From: Gillisella vitis
GTDB taxonomy: Bacteria > Pseudomonadota > Alphaproteobacteria > Rhizobiales > Rhizobiaceae
Length of the DNA: 64,000 nt
NCBI RefSeq assembly: GCF_021559775.1
Contig: NZ_CP056048.1
Span: 1 to 64,000, forward strand
Reading direction: 5' to 3'
Of this stretch, positions 42,285 through 51,771 are shown one piece after another. Below the pieces are notes generated by a model that saw only the letters and a program-made list of their open reading frames with translations, was not told the origin of the DNA and made no database searches. Within the stretch, counting starts at the first letter, position 1. Every line of letters starts with the position of its first letter. The position numbers and the translations under genes were made by a program.

Positions 42285-43261
42285 ACCCGCGCTATCGGCC
42301 CCTTGCTGCCACGACCCTGATTTTTATCGTTGCCTATACCCTCTGTGTGATCAGCTATCCCGGCATGTTTTCAACCCGTGTCCTGGGTAATTTCCTGACG
42401 GACAATGCTTTCCTGGGCATTGCTGCTGTTGGGGCGACCTTCGTCATCCTGTCGGGTGGCATCGATCTGTCCGTCGGCGCCGTCATTGGGTTGACAGGCG
42501 TTATCACCGCCCTGCTGATCAGCCATGCGGGGCTCGATCCGATTGTGGTCTTTCCACTGGTGCTGGTGCTTTCGGCCTGTTTCGGCGCGGTGATGGGGGC
42601 GGTTATCCATTTCCTGAAGGTGCCGCCCTTTATCGTCACCCTGGCGGGGATGTTTCTGGCGCGAGGCATCGCCTCGGTTTTGACCCAGGATAGCATTCCT
42701 ATCGATCATCCGATTTACCGTGCGATTTCGCAGGCCTATTTTCGCCTGCCCGGCGGCGGGCGGTTGAGCGCCATCGGTTTGTTGATGCTGGCGGCGTTTC
42801 TGGTCTGCGGCTTTATCGCCCACCGCACCCGGTTCGGCTCTTACGTCTATGCTATCGGCGGCAATCCGGTTTCGGCAGCGCTGATGGGTGTGCCCACCGG
42901 GCCGGTGACGATTGGCATCTATGCGCTTTCCGCTTTCCTGTCCGGTCTGGCAGGCATTGTCTATTCGCTTTATACCTCGGCTGGCTATCCACTTGCAGCG
43001 GTTGGCATAGAGCTTGACGCCATCGCGGCGGTAGTGATAGGCGGCACATTGCTGACTGGAGGATATGGTTTCATCTTCGGCACCTTGATTGGCGTCATGC
43101 TACAAGGGCTGGTGCAGACTTATATTGTTTTTGAAGGCACGCTTTCCAGTTGGTGGACGAAGATTGCCATCGGTGCTTTGCTGTTTATGTTCATTCTGTT
43201 GCAGAAGCTGGTATTTCATGCCGGAAGTGGACGGACGAGGACGAAAAAGGCGTCTGCATGA
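42281..43261 (+). CDS. yjfF: Galactofuranose-type ABC transporter permease YjfF
   Basis: A 326-aa permease with SGGIDLSVGAVIGLTGVI, then RFGSYVYAIGGNPVSAALMGV and GGTLLTGGYGFIFGTLIGV. Sequence and position match YjfF. A much longer open frame extends back inside ytfT but the ATG at 42281, with ATGA overlap and AGGATG context, is the credible start. Its stop overlaps the regulator start. Confidence 0.9.
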   Translation: MNPRYRPLAATTLIFIVAYTLCVISYPGMFSTRVLGNFLTDNAFLGIAAVGATFVILSGGIDLSVGAVIGLTGVITALLISHAGLDPIVVFPLVLVLSACFGAVMGAVIHFLKVPPFIVTLAGMFLARGIASVLTQDSIPIDHPIYRAISQAYFRLPGGGRLSAIGLLMLAAFLVCGFIAHRTRFGSYVYAIGGNPVSAALMGVPTGPVTIGIYALSAFLSGLAGIVYSLYTSAGYPLAAVGIELDAIAAVVIGGTLLTGGYGFIFGTLIGVMLQGLVQTYIVFEGTLSSWWTKIAIGALLFMFILLQKLVFHAGSGRTRTKKASA

Positions 43262-43986
43262 TTGAACCAGGCAGCCTGCTTCGCTCCCTTTCCGGGCGGA
43301 TCACGGCGCGCAATTTCCACTCTCATGTGATCAACGAAATCGGAGCGGGCGTCATCTCCGGCCGCTTCGCGGTCGGCTCCATCCTGCCCAACGATGCTGC
43401 TCTTATGGATGAATTCAGCGTTTCGCGTACCGTTTTGCGGGAGGCGTTGAAAACGCTGGAAGCCAAGGGATTGGTGGAAGCCCGGCCCAAGGTCGGCACC
43501 AAGGTTGCCAAGAAAAGTCGCTGGAACCTCTATGATCGACAGGTGTTGGCCTGGTGTCTCGAAACCCAGCCGGATGGCGAATTTTTGCGCGGGCTTGGCG
43601 AGGTACGGCGCTCTCTGGAGCCGCTGGCGGCAAGTGATGCTGCCAGCGATCATACCGGCGACCAGATCCGCCTGATGCATTACTGGCTGCGGCAGATGGA
43701 GCTTGCCCTGGATGAGCCGCAAAGCTTCAGCCTGGCCGATTTCGAGTTGCACAGGATCATCGCCGAGGCATCCAGCAATCCGTTCCTGCGGGCGTTGCAG
43801 GGCGTGATCGAACTGTCGCATGCGCTCGCTTATTTGCCCGCTGTGCGCGACGGGAAAGTCTGCGATCTTAGCTCTGTGTTGCAAAGCCACCGCGTGCTCG
43901 TCGCCGCCATTGAGCGCGGCCTTACCGAAGAGGCAGCGGCGGCGATGATTGGCACCATCGAGCAGGATCATGCAAGGATGTCGTAA
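43258..43986 (+). CDS. FadR-subfamily GntR transcriptional regulator
   Basis: A 242-aa protein with the GntR winged helix (IGAGVISGRFAVGSILPNDAALMDEFSVSRTVLREALKTLEAKGLVEARPKVGT, here the SVSRTVLREAL recognition helix) and a C-terminal all-helical FCD ligand domain with metal-ligand-like histidines (HRIIAEASSNPF, LQSHRVLVAAIERG). It is the fifth gene of the ytf operon (ATGA overlap) and probably represses it. The ligand is likely a sugar-acid or metabolite of the imported sugar. Confidence 0.9.
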   Translation: MIEPGSLLRSLSGRITARNFHSHVINEIGAGVISGRFAVGSILPNDAALMDEFSVSRTVLREALKTLEAKGLVEARPKVGTKVAKKSRWNLYDRQVLAWCLETQPDGEFLRGLGEVRRSLEPLAASDAASDHTGDQIRLMHYWLRQMELALDEPQSFSLADFELHRIIAEASSNPFLRALQGVIELSHALAYLPAVRDGKVCDLSSVLQSHRVLVAAIERGLTEEAAAAMIGTIEQDHARMS

Positions 43987-44011
43987 TCTGTCCACTCCAA
44001 GTGGCGGGTTT

Positions 44012-44043
44012 GATGGCATGCATTTTTGACAATGCACGCCATC
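44012..44043. terminator. Convergent terminator between the GntR gene and the aldehyde dehydrogenase
   Basis: Arms GATGGCATGCATT and AATGCACGCCATC pair over 13 positions with one mismatch, around a 6-base loop. It lies between convergent stops. Confidence 0.65.
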
Positions 44044-44063
44044 TTGTCATTCAACGCAACAGA

Positions 44064-45512
44064 TCAGAACGGATAATGCTGGTTCGGATCTTCGATGGTG
44101 ATCCAGCGCAGGTCAGTGAATTCGTTGATCGCCGCCTTGCCGCCAAACCGTCCGTAGCCGGAGTTTTTCACCCCACCAAACGGCATTTGTGCCTCATCTG
44201 CGAGAGTTGGGCCATTGATATGGCAAATGCCGGCTTCGATACGGGCCGCAATCGCCAGGGCGCGTTGGATATCGCGGCTGAAAATCGCCGAGGACAGGCC
44301 GTATTCGCTGTCATTGGCGATGCGGATGGCCTCTTCCTCGTCCTTGACCCGGATGACCGGCTTGACCGGGCCGAAGCTTTCCTCATCGAAACTGCGCATT
44401 CCAGCCTTGACGTGGTCGAGAAGCGTTGCTTCCACCACGCTGCCCGTGACCTTGCCGCCAGCGGCGAGGGTTGCGCCCTTGCCGACGGCATCATCGATGA
44501 ATTCCTGCATTTTGATGGCGGCCTGAGGATTGACCAGCGAGCCCAGTACGACATGGCCGCGCGGATCGCCGGCGGGAAGCGAGGCTGCCCGGGCGGCCAG
44601 CTTTTCTACGAATTCGTCGGCGATCTTTTCATGGACAATCAACCGCTCCGTGGACATGCAGATCTGGCCCATGTTCATGTAGCAGCCAAACACCGCCGCA
44701 TTGACGGCAGCGTCAATATCGGCATCTTCGAGCACCAGGAAGGGTGCTTTTCCACCCAGTTCAAGCAGGGCGGGCTTCAGGTGGCGACCACACAACTCGC
44801 CGATAATGCGCCCGACCTTGGTGGAACCGGTGAAATTGACGCGGCGAACTTCCGCTGCGCTGACCAGGGCTTCCACCACCTGGGCAGCATCTTCGGGTGC
44901 ATTGGTGATGACATTGATGACGCCATCCGGCAGGCCTGCTTCCACAAGCACCTGGCCGATCAGGACATGAACGCCGGGGCAGGCTTCGGATGCCTTCAGG
45001 ATGACGCTGTTGCCGCAGGCAATTGCCATGGCAATGGCGCGTGTGCCCAAAATGATTGGTGCGTTCCAGGGCGCAATGCCAAGGCAGACGCCTGCTGCCT
45101 GGCGCACCGCCATGGACAATGTACCGGGCTTGTCGGAAGGGATGACTTCGCCCTGGATCTGGCTGGTCATGCTGGCAGCTTCCCGCAGCACACCAGCGGC
45201 AAGCATGGTATTGAAACCGGCCCAGGGACCGGTCGCACCCGTTTCCGTGATCATCAGCGCGGTGAAGTCTGCTGCTTTTGAGGCCATGATATCGGCTGCT
45301 TTCAACAGCAGTGCCCGCCTTTCGCCGGGGCCGGTGCGTGACCAGGCGGGAAAGGCCGCCTGGGCTGCGGCAACTGCTGCCTTGACATCGTCCAGGCTAG
45401 AGGCCGGGGCGCGGGAAGCAATCTCGCCATTGAATGGATCGATCCGGTCGAACGTCTTGCCCGACAAGGCTCCAACTTTCTTGCCACCAATGATTTGCTG
45501 GATTTCGTGCAT
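44064..45512 (-). CDS. Aldehyde dehydrogenase (salicylaldehyde/vanillin dehydrogenase type)
   Basis: A 482-aa NAD(P)-dependent enzyme with catalytic Glu in LELGGKAP, Cys in NMGQICMST and the FGPVKPVIRV C-terminal box. The GQICMST sequence and MPFGGVKNSGYGRFGG end resemble aromatic aldehyde dehydrogenases. The ATG at 45512 is preferred, with GGAGG upstream. It lies 79 bases downstream of a second ALDH of similar sequence in the same direction, so the two are probably co-transcribed. Confidence 0.87.
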   Translation of the reverse strand: MHEIQQIIGGKKVGALSGKTFDRIDPFNGEIASRAPASSLDDVKAAVAAAQAAFPAWSRTGPGERRALLLKAADIMASKAADFTALMITETGATGPWAGFNTMLAAGVLREAASMTSQIQGEVIPSDKPGTLSMAVRQAAGVCLGIAPWNAPIILGTRAIAMAIACGNSVILKASEACPGVHVLIGQVLVEAGLPDGVINVITNAPEDAAQVVEALVSAAEVRRVNFTGSTKVGRIIGELCGRHLKPALLELGGKAPFLVLEDADIDAAVNAAVFGCYMNMGQICMSTERLIVHEKIADEFVEKLAARAASLPAGDPRGHVVLGSLVNPQAAIKMQEFIDDAVGKGATLAAGGKVTGSVVEATLLDHVKAGMRSFDEESFGPVKPVIRVKDEEEAIRIANDSEYGLSSAIFSRDIQRALAIAARIEAGICHINGPTLADEAQMPFGGVKNSGYGRFGGKAAINEFTDLRWITIEDPNQHYPF

Positions 45513-45591
45513 GTCTTCTTCCTCCACTTGTGTGCGACCCCTGTCGCAGTCCTTGTTGATATGCCAGGGTAATTATGCGGGAGTTGTGCGT

Positions 45592-47118
45592 TCAGATCGG
45601 ATAATCCGCCGGGCCTGAGGCAAGGCTCACCCACCGCAATTCGGTAAATTCGTCCAGCGCCGCCACGCCGCCGAACCGGCCATAGCCGGAGGCCTTGACA
45701 CCTCCGAACGGCATGGACGGATCGTCGGCCACAGTGGCGCTGTTGATATGGAGAATGCCGGTTTCCACCCGCCGTGCGACGTCGAGGGCGCGGTGCAGGT
45801 CGCGGCTGAATACTGCGCCGGATAAGCCGTACTCGCAATCATTGGCGGCGGTCACGGCCTCGTCGGCGTCTGTGACGCGAATAATCGACACGACCGGTCC
45901 GAAACTTTCTTCACGATAGAGCCGCATGCCGGGCAGGACATGATCTACAACAGTCGCATCCATCAAAGTGTCGTGAACGCGCCCGCCTGTCAGAACATGC
46001 GCGCCCCTGGCAACGGCATCATCGATCATGCCGGCAATTCTCCGACCGGACTCCATCGAGATCAATGAACCAAGCGGTGTCAGGCCAAGGGCCGGATCAC
46101 CGGCCTTGACGGTTTTCGCTTTGCTGACGAACAGCGACAGAAAATCATCGGCGATGGCATCGATCAGAATGATCCGCTCGGTGGACATGCAGATCTGACC
46201 CTGATTGAAAAACGCCCCGAAGGCTGCGGCGCGGGCGGCCTGTTCGAGGTCTGCATCATCAAGCACGATCAGCGGCGCTTTGCCGCCAAGTTCCAACAGG
46301 CAACGTTTTAAATAGCGGGCGGCGACTTGCGAAACAATCCGGCCGACCCGGGTCGAGCCGGTGAAATTCACCCGGCGAACAACGGGATGGGCAATCAGGG
46401 TCTCGACAATCGCCGCTGCATCGGCAGGCGCATTGGAGATGATATTCAAAACGCCATCGGGCAGACCGGCTTGCTGAAGCAGATCGCCCAGCAACCGCTG
46501 CGTGGCGGGCGCCAATTCCGAGCTTTTCAATATCACGCAATTGCCGCAGGCCAGTGCCAAGGCAATCGAACGGACAGCAAGCAGGATTGGCGCATTCCAA
46601 GGCGAGATGGCAAGGCAGACGCCAGCCGGTTGGCGCAATGAAAAGGACGTTCCAACGATCAAATCATCCGGGCAAATCGATCCCGGCACATGCACGGCCA
46701 TGGCAGCGGCGTCCTGGAGGATCTTCGCACCATAGGTGATGTTGAATCGGCACCAATCACGGGTGGCTCCCGTTTCGGCCATCATTGTCCGGGTGAAAAC
46801 CTCGGTCGCTTCGATCAGCAGGATGGCTGCCTGTTCCAGAATAGTCTGGCGCATGGCGAAAGGCGATGCTGACCAGCCTGGGAAGGCAGCAGCAGCAGCA
46901 AGTGCTGCGTTTTCTGCATCCGCAAGACTTGCGGCGGCGGCCACCGTGACGATGTGCGAGGTCAGGGGATTGGCTCTTGTAAAGACCCTGTCTCCTTGCG
47001 CGTCGATGGACTTTCCTCCGATCAGCAGGGAGGCTGCAAAAGGCGTGGGAGTGCCACTTGCCATATCCATCCAGTCCAGACTGGAATTTCCAGGTGTTGC
47101 GGACCGTTCCATGGCCAT
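45592..47118 (-). CDS. Aldehyde dehydrogenase, second copy
   Basis: A 508-aa enzyme with LELGGKAPLIV, catalytic NQGQICMSTER and MPFGGVKASGYGRFGGVAALDEFTELRW (here the MPFGGVKASGYGRFGG part). The N terminus is about 25 residues longer than in its neighbour. The ATG at 47118 follows GGGAGGAGG at eight bases; an earlier in-frame start at 47166 lacks this. It is the promoter-proximal gene, divergent from the AraC-type regulator, which probably controls it. The aldehyde substrate is not evident. Confidence 0.86.
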   Translation of the reverse strand: MAMERSATPGNSSLDWMDMASGTPTPFAASLLIGGKSIDAQGDRVFTRANPLTSHIVTVAAAASLADAENAALAAAAAFPGWSASPFAMRQTILEQAAILLIEATEVFTRTMMAETGATRDWCRFNITYGAKILQDAAAMAVHVPGSICPDDLIVGTSFSLRQPAGVCLAISPWNAPILLAVRSIALALACGNCVILKSSELAPATQRLLGDLLQQAGLPDGVLNIISNAPADAAAIVETLIAHPVVRRVNFTGSTRVGRIVSQVAARYLKRCLLELGGKAPLIVLDDADLEQAARAAAFGAFFNQGQICMSTERIILIDAIADDFLSLFVSKAKTVKAGDPALGLTPLGSLISMESGRRIAGMIDDAVARGAHVLTGGRVHDTLMDATVVDHVLPGMRLYREESFGPVVSIIRVTDADEAVTAANDCEYGLSGAVFSRDLHRALDVARRVETGILHINSATVADDPSMPFGGVKASGYGRFGGVAALDEFTELRWVSLASGPADYPI

Positions 47119-47337
47119 ATGCAATGCCTCCTCCCAAAGGCGTGTCCCCGACAGCGTTTTCACCATTGATCCGAAACCGCCTGTTTCAGGCTGTTTTTCT
47201 GGAATTCTTCATGGTGAGAAAATCCGTCAGACATGTATTGCGGGCAACTCTAACGATTTGCACAGAAAGAAGAATGTAGATATCTGGGTTCTTATTGTCG
47301 ATTTCTGGTCAATTGCCGCAATTTGGAGACTGTCTCT

Positions 47338-48237
47338 ATGGTGGAGGAATACGCGCTGATGCGGCGAGCCTGGGGCCAGAGCCTGGAGCCGACGCTTTCA
47401 CAACGCATCATCGGTATTGGCAACAATCCCTATCGTTGGTTTACCCATCTGGTCTTCATTCGGCTGGGTACGGTCAGGCTTGGTGCGGGTGACACTGCGG
47501 GCGTGCTGCAAGGCCCGTGTCTCCTGCTGCTACCATCTTCGGAACTGGTAAGGCTGCGCCTTTCTGCTGGCTCATGCGGCCATGTTATCGGCGCGGCCAT
47601 GGATATTATCGGCGATGCCATCGGCGATTATCCTGAATCCCAGCCAATTAGACTGTTCATCACAACGACAACGATCATGACGGGACTGTTGCCGCAGCAG
47701 GTAAGCGGACTGGAACCGCACATGCGTGGCCTCATCGACGAATTGAACCGGGATGGACAACCTTCGCATATGGTGGTGTCAGCCTATTTACGGCTGCTGA
47801 TCAATTGGGCCTGGCGCCACACCATGCCTGCCGGGCCAGCCGCATCGCTGTCTTCCGGTGGTGCAGCGCCAATCCTGCATCAATTCCGGCAATTGGTGGA
47901 GGCGGACTATCGTCATCACCGGCCTGTTGCTGATTATGCCGCTCGCCTGGGGATCTCGACCGACCGTCTGCATGCGCTATGCCGAAAACATCTCGGCCGT
48001 GCGCCGATTGAGCTTTTGCATGAGCGGTTGGCGCAGGAGGGCCGTATCCGGCTGGAGCGCTCCGATGGCAGCGCACGCGACATTTCAGAAGCGCTGGGCT
48101 TTCGCGATCCGGCGCATTTCAGCCATTTTTTCAAACGGAAGACCGGTCTTTCCCCGGCAGCCTACCGGCGCATGGTCCGGCAATCATCAGTAAATCCCGG
48201 TCTTGGTACCAATATGGACTATCACGACTGGCCCTGA
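47338..48237 (+). CDS. AraC-family transcriptional regulator
   Basis: A 299-aa protein. The C-terminal 100 residues hold the double HTH: DYAARLGISTDRLHALCRKHLG, then ISEALGFRDPAHFSHFFKRKTGLSPAAYRRMV (the second recognition region DPAHFSHFFKR is diagnostic). The N-terminal part is a cupin-like sensor. The ATG at 47338 has GGAGA nine bases upstream. It is divergent from the aldehyde dehydrogenases and is their likely activator. Confidence 0.9.
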   Translation: MVEEYALMRRAWGQSLEPTLSQRIIGIGNNPYRWFTHLVFIRLGTVRLGAGDTAGVLQGPCLLLLPSSELVRLRLSAGSCGHVIGAAMDIIGDAIGDYPESQPIRLFITTTTIMTGLLPQQVSGLEPHMRGLIDELNRDGQPSHMVVSAYLRLLINWAWRHTMPAGPAASLSSGGAAPILHQFRQLVEADYRHHRPVADYAARLGISTDRLHALCRKHLGRAPIELLHERLAQEGRIRLERSDGSARDISEALGFRDPAHFSHFFKRKTGLSPAAYRRMVRQSSVNPGLGTNMDYHDWP

Positions 48238-48281
48238 TTTCAGCGTTGTTGGGCGGCTTGCTTGTACTGCATCTGGAGAGA

Positions 48282-48310
48282 ATTTCAGCGTTTAACGGAA
48301 ACGCTGAAAT
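48282..48310. terminator. Hairpin between convergent AraC-type and RraA-like genes
   Basis: Perfect 12-bp arms ATTTCAGCGTTT and AAACGCTGAAAT with a 5-base loop, 45 bases past the AraC-type stop. The T-run is weak on the plus strand. Confidence 0.6.
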
Positions 48311-48374
48311 GCTCTATATTCTTGTTGTCGTTTGTCTTTCGGGAAAGCGGGTTCTACTTTTCTCTCAAAAAACT

Positions 48375-49100
48375 TCAGCGCCCATGTTCCTTGCGCCAAG
48401 CCTCGTATTTCTGCTGATGTTCGTCCTTCGTGCAGGGATAAAGGCCGATAATCACGGCTCCGGCCTTGACCTGTTCCAGGACGAAATCCTCGTAGCTTTC
48501 CATATCGGTGCATTCGTCGGCCAGTTCGTCCGCCAGATGGGCGGGAATGACCATGACGCCATCACGGTCGCCAACAAGCACATCGCCGGGAAATACCGCG
48601 ACATCGCCACAGGAGATCGGCACGTTGATATCGATGGCTTCATGCAGCGTCAGATTGGTCGGTGCCGATGGTTTTGCGTAATAGGCGGGCATGTCGAGGG
48701 CACCAATCCCTTCCGCATCGCGAAAGCCGCCATCGGAAACGACGCCGGCTGCCCCGCGCAGAGCCAGACGGGTGATCAGGATCGAGCCGGCGGTCGCTGC
48801 ACGAGCGTCCTTGCGTGCATCCATTACCAGAACATGGCCGGGAGGGCAGATTTCCATGGCGACACGCTGCGGATGCTTCTGGTCTCGGAACACGGTGATC
48901 GGGTTGCGGTCCTCGCGCGCCACGATATAGCGAAGCGTAAACGCCTGGCCGACCATGGTCTCGGCCTTTGGCGCTACCGGCACGACGCCTTGAATGAACT
49001 GGTTGCGCAAGCCGCGTTTGAACAGCGCGGTGGCTATCGATGCGGTCGAGATCTTCTTGTATTTGGCGCGGGTCGCGTCGCTCAGCACATAGTCTGTCAT
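48375..49100 (-). CDS. RraA-like / HMG-aldolase family protein
   Basis: A 241-aa protein with the RraA-fold core: VMDARKDARAATAGSILITRLALRG, then VSDGGFRDAEGI, where the Arg-Asp pair used by HMG/CHA aldolases lies, and VFPGDVLVGDRDGVMVIP. Such proteins are either aldolases or decarboxylases of keto-acids, or inhibitors of RNase E. In this operon, next to a sugar-acid dehydratase, an enzyme role in keto-acid breakdown is more likely. Last gene of the five-gene operon. Confidence 0.85.
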   Translation of the reverse strand: MTDYVLSDATRAKYKKISTASIATALFKRGLRNQFIQGVVPVAPKAETMVGQAFTLRYIVAREDRNPITVFRDQKHPQRVAMEICPPGHVLVMDARKDARAATAGSILITRLALRGAAGVVSDGGFRDAEGIGALDMPAYYAKPSAPTNLTLHEAIDINVPISCGDVAVFPGDVLVGDRDGVMVIPAHLADELADECTDMESYEDFVLEQVKAGAVIIGLYPCTKDEHQQKYEAWRKEHGR

Positions 49101-49117
49101 CGTCGTTCCTTTTTTGC

Positions 49118-50854
49118 TTAATAGATATCCGGCTCACCGGCCGATTTGCCGAAGCCGGTTTCAAGGAAATCGAAATCGCAGCCCTTGTCGGCCTGCGTCA
49201 CATGGCGGGAGAACATCCAGCCATAGCCGCGTTGGAAATGCGGTTCCGGTGCCGTCCAAGCGGCCTTGCGGCGGGCCAGTTCCGCGTCATCGACCAGCAT
49301 GTCGAGACTGCGATTGGGAAGATCCAGCCGGACGATGTCGCCGGTCCGCAACAGCGCCAGCGGGCCACCGATATAGCTTTCGGGCGAAACATGCAGCACG
49401 CAGGCGCCGTAGGAAGTGCCGGACATGCGGGCATCCGAGATCCGCAGCATGTCGCGGTGGCCCTGTTTGATCAGCGCCTTGGGGATCGGCAGCATGCCCC
49501 ATTCAGGAAAGCCTGGTCCGCCCAGAGGTCCGGCATTGCGCAACACCAGAACATGATCAGGGGTCACGTCGAGATGTTCGTCGTCAATAGCCTTCTTCAT
49601 CTCGGGATAGCTGTCGAACACCAGTGCTGGCCCTTGGTGGACGTGAAATTTCGGGTCGCAGGCCGCTGGTTTGATGACCGCGCCGGTCGGGCAGAGATTG
49701 CCCCGCAACACGGCGAGCGAGCCTTGGTGATAGACCGGATTGGACAGAGGCCGGATGACGTCGTCGTTATAGACCTCTGCGCCTTCGAGATTTTCGCCCA
49801 TGGTTTTCCCGGTGACGGTCATGGCTGAAAGGTCAAGCCGCTCTTCGAGCTGTTTCATCAATGCGCGCAGGCCGCCCGCATAGAAGAAATCCTCCATCAG
49901 GTAATCCTTGCCGGACGGGCGGACATTGGCGATCAACGGTGTGACGCGGCCCAGCGCATCGAGGTCGTCGAGGGTGAGATCGACACCGGCGCGGCGGGCC
50001 ATGGCAATCAGGTGGACGACGGCATTGGTGGAACAGCCGGTGGCCATGGCGACGATAGCGGCGTTGCGGCAGGCGGCGTCGGTGATGATCTGGTCCGGTG
50101 TCAGGTCTTCCCAGACCATCTCGACGATGCGGCGGCCACAGGACGCCGACATGCGCTGGTGATTGGCATCGACCGCGGGGATCGAGGAGGCACCCGGCAG
50201 GGTGAGCCCCATGGCGTCGGCGATTGCCGTCATGGTCGAGGCCGTACCCATGGTCATGCAGGTGCCGGCTGAACGGGCGATTCCGCCTTGAATGCCGAGC
50301 CATTCCGCGTCGGAAATATTTCCGGCGCGTCGCTCGTCCCAATATTTCCAGGCATCCGAACCGGACCCCAGGATCTTGCCGGCATAATTGCCGCGCAGCA
50401 TCGGCCCGGCTGGCAGGTAAATCATCGGCACACCAGCCGAGATCGCACCCATCACCAGACCGGGCGTGGTCTTGTCGCAACCGCCCATCAGCACCACGCC
50501 GTCGAGCGGATGGGAGCGGATCATTTCTTCTGTCTCCATCGCCAGCATGTTGCGGTAGAGCATGGAGGTCGGCTTGGTGAAGCTTTCATCGATGGACAGC
50601 GAGGGCATCTGGACCGGAAAGCCACCGGCCTGGGTGACGCCGCGCTTCACGTCCTGCACCCTCTCCTTGAAATGGGCGTGACAGGTGTTGAGTTCGGACC
50701 AGGTATCTAGGATGCCGATCACCGGCTTGTCGCGGAAATCCTCTTCCGCGTAGCCAAGCTGCATCATGCGGGACCGGTGACCGAAACTGCGCAGATCGTC
50801 GGGGGCGAACCAGCGGGCGCTGCGCAGCGTTTCAGGGGTTTTCTTGCTTGTCAT
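49118..50854 (-). CDS. IlvD/Edd-family dehydratase (L-arabinonate dehydratase type)
   Basis: A 578-aa dehydratase with iron-sulphur cysteines in SELNTCHAHF, MGGCDKTTP and SAGTCMTMGTASTM, and GTSYGACVLHVSPES in the C domain. It matches the sugar-acid dehydratase branch (L-arabinonate/pentonate), first described in Rhizobium. It would remove water from an aldonate to give a 2-keto-3-deoxy acid. It is flanked by an ABC importer and the RraA-like gene, suggesting a complete short pathway. Confidence 0.9.
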   Translation of the reverse strand: MTSKKTPETLRSARWFAPDDLRSFGHRSRMMQLGYAEEDFRDKPVIGILDTWSELNTCHAHFKERVQDVKRGVTQAGGFPVQMPSLSIDESFTKPTSMLYRNMLAMETEEMIRSHPLDGVVLMGGCDKTTPGLVMGAISAGVPMIYLPAGPMLRGNYAGKILGSGSDAWKYWDERRAGNISDAEWLGIQGGIARSAGTCMTMGTASTMTAIADAMGLTLPGASSIPAVDANHQRMSASCGRRIVEMVWEDLTPDQIITDAACRNAAIVAMATGCSTNAVVHLIAMARRAGVDLTLDDLDALGRVTPLIANVRPSGKDYLMEDFFYAGGLRALMKQLEERLDLSAMTVTGKTMGENLEGAEVYNDDVIRPLSNPVYHQGSLAVLRGNLCPTGAVIKPAACDPKFHVHQGPALVFDSYPEMKKAIDDEHLDVTPDHVLVLRNAGPLGGPGFPEWGMLPIPKALIKQGHRDMLRISDARMSGTSYGACVLHVSPESYIGGPLALLRTGDIVRLDLPNRSLDMLVDDAELARRKAAWTAPEPHFQRGYGWMFSRHVTQADKGCDFDFLETGFGKSAGEPDIY

Positions 50855-50897
50855 GGAACTGACCTTCTGCGGGGGCGAAAGCGGAATGCAGCAAGTG

Positions 50898-51767
50898 CTA
50901 TTCCTTCATGCCCCATTTCTGGATTGTGTGACGCTCGATGGTCTGGAAGACTAGGTTTTCAACGATCAGGCCGATAATGATGACGGTCAGCAGGCCTGCA
51001 AACACTGCGGGAATATCCAGCAGATTGCGGTTTTCGAAGATGAACCAGCCAAGGCCGCCCTGTCCCGAGGAAACGCCGAACACCAGTTCGGCAGCTATCA
51101 ACGTGCGCCAGGCAAAGGCCCAACCGATTTTCAGGCCGGTGAGGATCGAAGGAAAGGCTGCCGGAACCAGGATGCGCAGCACATAGGAGATACCCGTCAG
51201 TCCGTAATTGGCGCCGACCATGCGCAAGGTGCGCGATACGCCAAGAAAGCCGGAATGCGTGTTGAGCGCCACGGCCCATAGCACCGAGTGAACCAGCACG
51301 AAGACCAGGCTGGAGGCACCGAGCCCGAACCAGATCAACGCCAAAGGCAGCAGCGAAATGGCGGGCAGCGGGTTGAACATCGCTGTCATGGTTTCCAGAA
51401 AATCGGTGCCGATGCGGGTATTAATAGCAAGCACTGTCAGCAGCGCGGCAAGCACCGTGCCGACAGTATAGCCCATGAACAGGACTTGCAGCGTCGTCCA
51501 GATGCGAGCGGGCAGGGTGCCGTCGGCAAAGCGGTCGGTCAGCGTCACCAATGTGTCGCTTAAGGTGGGAAACAGCAGCGGATTGTCGAGAAAGGAGGCA
51601 TAGACCTGCCAGGTGATTGCCAGAACCACGATCAACAGCGTCTTGCGCAAGGCACTGATGCCCCACAGCGTTTCAAAGACGCTCAGTTTCTGTTCAACCG
51701 GCTTGATATTGTCATAGGGCTTGGCCGCTGCGACATCGGCGGCAAGGATGATGTTGGGGGACAGCAT
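50898..51767 (-). CDS. NitT/TauT-type ABC transporter permease
   Basis: A 289-aa membrane protein with five to six helices and the BPD_transp_1 EAA region (LRMVGANYGLTGISYVLRILVPAAFPSILTGLKIGWAFAW). AAELVFG and GGLGWFIFENR near the end are typical of the SsuC/TauC group. The start MLSPN at 51767, with AAGGAA upstream, is four bases after the ATPase stop. Such transporters take up sulphonates, nitrate, thiamine precursors or other small anions. Confidence 0.87.
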   Translation of the reverse strand: MLSPNIILAADVAAAKPYDNIKPVEQKLSVFETLWGISALRKTLLIVVLAITWQVYASFLDNPLLFPTLSDTLVTLTDRFADGTLPARIWTTLQVLFMGYTVGTVLAALLTVLAINTRIGTDFLETMTAMFNPLPAISLLPLALIWFGLGASSLVFVLVHSVLWAVALNTHSGFLGVSRTLRMVGANYGLTGISYVLRILVPAAFPSILTGLKIGWAFAWRTLIAAELVFGVSSGQGGLGWFIFENRNLLDIPAVFAGLLTVIIIGLIVENLVFQTIERHTIQKWGMKE

Positions 51768-51771
51768 GGTT

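Noticed and set aside
44001..45281. 426-codon plus-strand open frame opposite the first aldehyde dehydrogenase
   Set aside because: The minus-strand reading has full ALDH motifs; this frame has none.
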